Shown piece by piece: positions 61,163-64,000 of a stretch of 64,000 nucleotides of DNA. A program made the translations under genes and the position numbers. The first letter of the stretch is position 1. Every line of letters starts with the position of its first letter. The stretch comes from Deltaproteobacteria bacterium (GTDB lineage Bacteria; Bdellovibrionota_C; UBA2361; JAGFJO01), in contig JAGFJO010000129.1 in NCBI GenBank assembly GCA_024102635.1, positions 1 to 64,000 of the forward strand, written 5' to 3'. The notes beneath the pieces were generated by a model. The model did no database searches. It saw only the letters and a program-made list of their open reading frames with translations, and was not told where the DNA came from.

Positions 61163-62176
61163 ATGCCATCAAATGCGTCGAGGCTAGTCGGGCACAAAGT
61201 ACAGCGCTCATTTTTAGAGAAATTATTGCGGATAGGAGCTTTGCCTCCGGCGACTCTGCTTGCCGGCAGCTCGGGCATTGGAAAAAAACTAGTCGCACTC
61301 GAGCTAATTCGATCGATTCTTTGTGAACAGAATGGTTCCGCATATGGCGGATGCGGCGAATGCAAGGGATGTCTCCTTTTTGGACACTCGAACCATCCGG
61401 ACTTCACGCTCGTGGACTGCTCGGAAAAGGAGCAGGCAAATGTAGAGGCGATCCGCCATCTGCTCTACTCGCTTCATCTACGTCCTTATCAATCTTCATC
61501 CAGGTTAGTGCTCTTTGATAACGCAGATCACCTTAGCCTGCAAAGCTCGAACGCTCTTCTTAAGTCACTGGAAGAACCGCGTAACCACACTCATTATTTC
61601 TTAATCTGCAGCAATCCACACAGGCTTCCGGCAACTATCGTATCGCGCTGCCAAGTGTGGTACTTCGACGATTTAAACACCGAGCAAATTAGAACTATTG
61701 CGCAGAAGTCGGAACTCGTTCAAAGAGTCGCGGCCGAGAGCGGAGCAACCATTGACGAGTTGTGCTTAATGGCTGATGGGACACTGGAGAATATTGGAGA
61801 GATCTCCGCCCGTCACGGCAATTGGAGCGACTTAAGGAACGTGTTGATCTCCATGGCCGCCGGGGATGTCCCGCTTGCAATCGAGTCGGCAGCTACTCTT
61901 GCGAAGGACAAGGAGGCGCTGCGCGCGGATCTGAAGCTACTGAGAGCGATGGCGAGACATGAACTTCACAAACCGGGTGATGCACGCCAGAGAGCCTCCT
62001 GGGCTCGAGCAATATTGGACCTGATATCTGCTGAAAACTTGATTTACGAACGTAACCTTTCGGCTTCTCAGGTTTTGACCAACGTTTTTCTGCGGCTTGC
62101 CGCTCCCCCGGCGAGCCTTTCGTTTACTCATTTAGACCATGGTGCTACATTCCTTGAACAGCAACTATTAAACTGA
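61163..62176 (+). CDS. holB: DNA polymerase III subunit delta prime
   Basis: 337 residues, AAA+ clamp-loader subunit. Walker-A-like LLAGSSGIGKKL (32-43), zinc-binding Cys cluster with CGECKGC, sensor-like SNALLKSLEEPRNHTHYFLIC (arginine-finger region S-R-C in IVSRCQ). The C-terminal collar domain is shorter than in E. coli. With tmk upstream and tatD downstream it is in its conventional setting. Confidence 0.9.
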   Translation: MPSNASRLVGHKVQRSFLEKLLRIGALPPATLLAGSSGIGKKLVALELIRSILCEQNGSAYGGCGECKGCLLFGHSNHPDFTLVDCSEKEQANVEAIRHLLYSLHLRPYQSSSRLVLFDNADHLSLQSSNALLKSLEEPRNHTHYFLICSNPHRLPATIVSRCQVWYFDDLNTEQIRTIAQKSELVQRVAAESGATIDELCLMADGTLENIGEISARHGNWSDLRNVLISMAAGDVPLAIESAATLAKDKEALRADLKLLRAMARHELHKPGDARQRASWARAILDLISAENLIYERNLSASQVLTNVFLRLAAPPASLSFTHLDHGATFLEQQLLN

Positions 62177-62187
62177 GTGGAATAGCT

Positions 62188-62583
62188 ATGACTTCCAATG
62201 CGCAGCCCGATGCCCCGGTACAGCGGGAAAGTGAATCGTCGCCAGATGACCAAATAGATATAGAGCAGTTTGCTAAGATTAAACTTAGAGTTGGCCGGGT
62301 TGAATCTGCCGAGGCTCTGCCGAAATCAAAGAAGCTGATTAAGCTTCAGGTAGACCTTGGTGGAACGCTCGGCAAGCGCCAAATATTGGCCGGGGTTGCG
62401 CAGTACTATACCCCCGAACAGCTTATCGGCAAACGAATTGTGGTAGTTTCAAATTTGAAGCCTGCTACGCTGATGGGAGAACAGAGCCAAGGGATGCTTT
62501 TAGCCGCTTCAAACGATGACGGAAGCGCCCTCAGCATACTGGAGCCGGATGAGAAAATTCAGCTGGGCGCCTCTGTGCGCTGA
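62188..62583 (+). CDS. stand-alone tRNA-binding domain (MetG C-terminal / Trbp111-like)
   Basis: 131 residues: a hydrophilic N-terminus of about 28, then an OB-fold IDIEQFAKIKLRVGRVESAEALPKSKKLIKLQVDLG, GKRQILAGVAQYYTPEQLIGKRIVVVSNLKPATLMGEQSQGMLLAA. This is the C-terminal module of many methionyl-tRNA synthetases and of the free proteins Trbp111 and CsaA. Here it lies where full metG often is, between holB and tatD, 11 bp after holB and 8 bp before tatD. The catalytic MetRS must be elsewhere. Confidence 0.88.
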   Translation: MTSNAQPDAPVQRESESSPDDQIDIEQFAKIKLRVGRVESAEALPKSKKLIKLQVDLGGTLGKRQILAGVAQYYTPEQLIGKRIVVVSNLKPATLMGEQSQGMLLAASNDDGSALSILEPDEKIQLGASVR

Positions 62584-62591
62584 CTCCTTGT

Positions 62592-63368
62592 ATGATTGAG
62601 CTAATCGATACCCACATCCACCTCGATGCGGCTGATTTTGATGCAGATCGCGAGGAGGTCATAACACGCGCCCGCAGCGCCGGAGTATGTGCAATGATAA
62701 CCGTCGGCGCCGGGTATGGGTTGGAGAGCGCAACAAGAGCAGTTGAAATTGCTTCTTCTCATGGCGATATTTGGGCGAGTGTAGGAGTGCATCCGCACGA
62801 CGCCGGAAAGGAATTTTCGCCCGATGCCATCAGAAAACTGTGCAGCAATAAAAAGGTTGTAGCGATCGGCGAGACCGGACTTGATTTCTATCGAGACTGG
62901 AGCCCCAAGGAGCGCCAGTACTCGGCGTTTCGAACACAGATCGAGCTGGCGCTTGAGGTTGGAAAGCCCCTCATAATTCACTGCCGCCAAGCGGCCGAAG
63001 AGTGTTTAAGCGTGCTACAAGAGATGCGCGCATCGGAGGTCGGAGGCGTATTCCACTGCTTTTCAGAAGATGCAGCGTTTGCCCGAAAGCTAATGGATAT
63101 AAACTTCATCGTTTCGATTCCGGGATCTGTTACATTTAAGAAGGCCGATGCGTTAAGGGACGCAGTAAGGCAGATTCCGCTCGATAGAATCATGCTGGAA
63201 ACCGACGCTCCATTTCTAGCGCCCGAACCTCACAGGGGCAAGCGGTGCGAGAGCGCATTGATGGTTGAGACTGCAAAAGCTGTCGCAGATATCAAGAAAA
63301 TCTCGTTTGAGGAGCTTGCTGCCGCTACTACGCATACCGCGCGGGCATTCTTCAAATTAAACGGGTAA
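62592..63368 (+). CDS. tatD: TatD-family metal-dependent hydrolase / DNase
   Basis: 258 residues, TIM-barrel. The metal motif DTHIHL (His8, His10), IGETGLDFYRD (Glu), IIHCRQA, GVFHCFSED and LETDAPFLAP (Asp) are all there. The family acts as 3'-5' exonuclease/DNase and possibly D-aminoacyl hydrolase. Directly after the MetG-like gene; weak Shine-Dalgarno. Confidence 0.93.
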   Translation: MIELIDTHIHLDAADFDADREEVITRARSAGVCAMITVGAGYGLESATRAVEIASSHGDIWASVGVHPHDAGKEFSPDAIRKLCSNKKVVAIGETGLDFYRDWSPKERQYSAFRTQIELALEVGKPLIIHCRQAAEECLSVLQEMRASEVGGVFHCFSEDAAFARKLMDINFIVSIPGSVTFKKADALRDAVRQIPLDRIMLETDAPFLAPEPHRGKRCESALMVETAKAVADIKKISFEELAAATTHTARAFFKLNG

Positions 63369-63375
63369 GGGTAAT

Positions 63376-64000
63376 ATGGCCGAGAGCATTACAACCACCG
63401 TCAGCGGGAGAATTTTATACCTTACTATAAATAGAGAGAAGGCGCGCAACGCCCTTAATAGCGCTGTTGTGGCGGAACTTTCCATGGCTTTTAAAGAGGC
63501 TTCAGCGAGGGAGGACGTCTGCGCTGTTCAGCTTTCAGGAGCAGGCAAGGCCGCATTTTGCGCCGGCGCTGATCTAAAGGAGCTCTGCGATCAAAGGACG
63601 CTCGAAGGTAGAATCGCATTCTTCACATCGATCGCCGAGCTTCTTGAAAGCATGCTCCGGTGCCGCAAGCCTATAGTTTCGAAAGTGCACGGCTTCTGCT
63701 TGGCCGGCGGCATGGGGCTGATAGCGGCGAGCGATATCGTGCTCGCCTCCGACAGCGCTGTTTTTGGACTACCCGAAGTAAAAGTAGGCCTCATTCCGAT
63801 GATCGTCGAAAAGGTGCTGGCGCGGATCAGTGACAAACGGATCATTTCTGAACTAGCCCTTACCGGGAATTCAATCAGCGCAACCGAAGCGCTTAGGCAT
63901 AATCTTGTAAGCAAAGTATATCCGGCAGTTGATCTTGATAGCGAGGCCGATGCGCTTACCGCCAAGCTGGCTTTATTCGATGCCGAGGCACTCGCCGGAA
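63376..64000 (+). CDS. enoyl-CoA hydratase/isomerase (crotonase), 3' end cut by window
   Basis: The first 208 residues of a crotonase-fold protein that continues past base 64000. Oxyanion-hole pieces are FCAGADLKEL (61-70) and GFCLAGGMG (106-114). Glu134 in LPEVKVGLIP and Glu in ISELALTG are at the positions of the two catalytic glutamates of rat hydratase. It starts 7 bp after the tatD stop, so it is probably cotranscribed. The full length and exact reaction cannot be judged here. Confidence 0.85.
   Translation, partial: MAESITTTVSGRILYLTINREKARNALNSAVVAELSMAFKEASAREDVCAVQLSGAGKAAFCAGADLKELCDQRTLEGRIAFFTSIAELLESMLRCRKPIVSKVHGFCLAGGMGLIAASDIVLASDSAVFGLPEVKVGLIPMIVEKVLARISDKRIISELALTGNSISATEALRHNLVSKVYPAVDLDSEADALTAKLALFDAEALAG

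Noticed and set aside
1-64000. CRISPR arrays, rRNA genes, integrases, insertion sequences, toxin-antitoxin or restriction systems
   Set aside because: I looked for spaced direct repeats, ribosomal RNA landmarks and recombinase or nuclease motifs and saw none that I could support.

Overview
The window looks like a chromosomal segment of a Gram-negative (diderm) bacterium of roughly balanced base composition. An MltB-like lytic transglycosylase, a periplasmic VKOR-DsbA oxidase, a DUF1329 envelope protein, NuoI of typical respiratory type and an SspB-like ClpXP adaptor all point to a proteobacterium-like lineage. No rRNA is present to place it, so I do not name a taxon. No phage, insertion sequence or CRISPR array was seen.

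Bases 1 to about 33,100 are dominated by glycan-making genes. They include an Agl23-like membrane protein cut by the left edge, five GT2 and four GT4 glycosyltransferases, a GT39-like membrane transferase, an ABC half-transporter that could flip a lipid-linked glycan, GDP-L-fucose synthase and an asparagine synthetase. A CDP-sugar block (rfbF, rfbG, an RmlC-like epimerase and a C-methyltransferase) sits beside an aminotransferase, an N-formyltransferase, a WbqC-like protein and small methyltransferase-like genes. Together they suggest an O-antigen or capsule-like surface glycan with a branched and/or formamido deoxysugar. The stretch from about 14.9 to 30 kb reads as more AT-rich, with scattered gene orientation, as expected of an exchangeable glycan island. 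Interleaved with the left part (3.7 to 11 kb) are folK, folP, the VKOR-DsbA fusion and unrecognised membrane or lipoprotein genes.

Bases 33.2 to 44.5 kb hold central metabolism and topology genes: a glycerate-dehydrogenase-like enzyme, transketolase, a thioredoxin-fold protein, a hydrolase, the topoisomerase IV pair parC-parE, and a membrane protein fused to a spermidine-synthase-like domain. Bases 44.5 to 55 kb carry two divergent small type IVb prepilin-like genes, a DUF2207-like protein, a Ser/Thr kinase, the SspB-like adaptor, an unusual metF-like/nuoI/DUF1329 run, a kappa-GST/DsbA-type isomerase, rsmE with an internal coding tandem repeat, an M42-type peptidase and a multi-pass transporter-like protein.

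Bases 55.1 to 64 kb hold a large zinc-ribbon/acidic/RDD membrane protein, tRNA-Phe(GAA), holA, mltB-like, a response regulator, then tmk-holB-(MetG C-terminal domain)-tatD and a crotonase cut by the right edge. The least explained signals are a 125-bp fold-back repeat with a second partial copy, the prepilin pair, the giant acidic RDD protein, the stand-alone MetG tRNA-binding domain and several inverted repeats near promoters.
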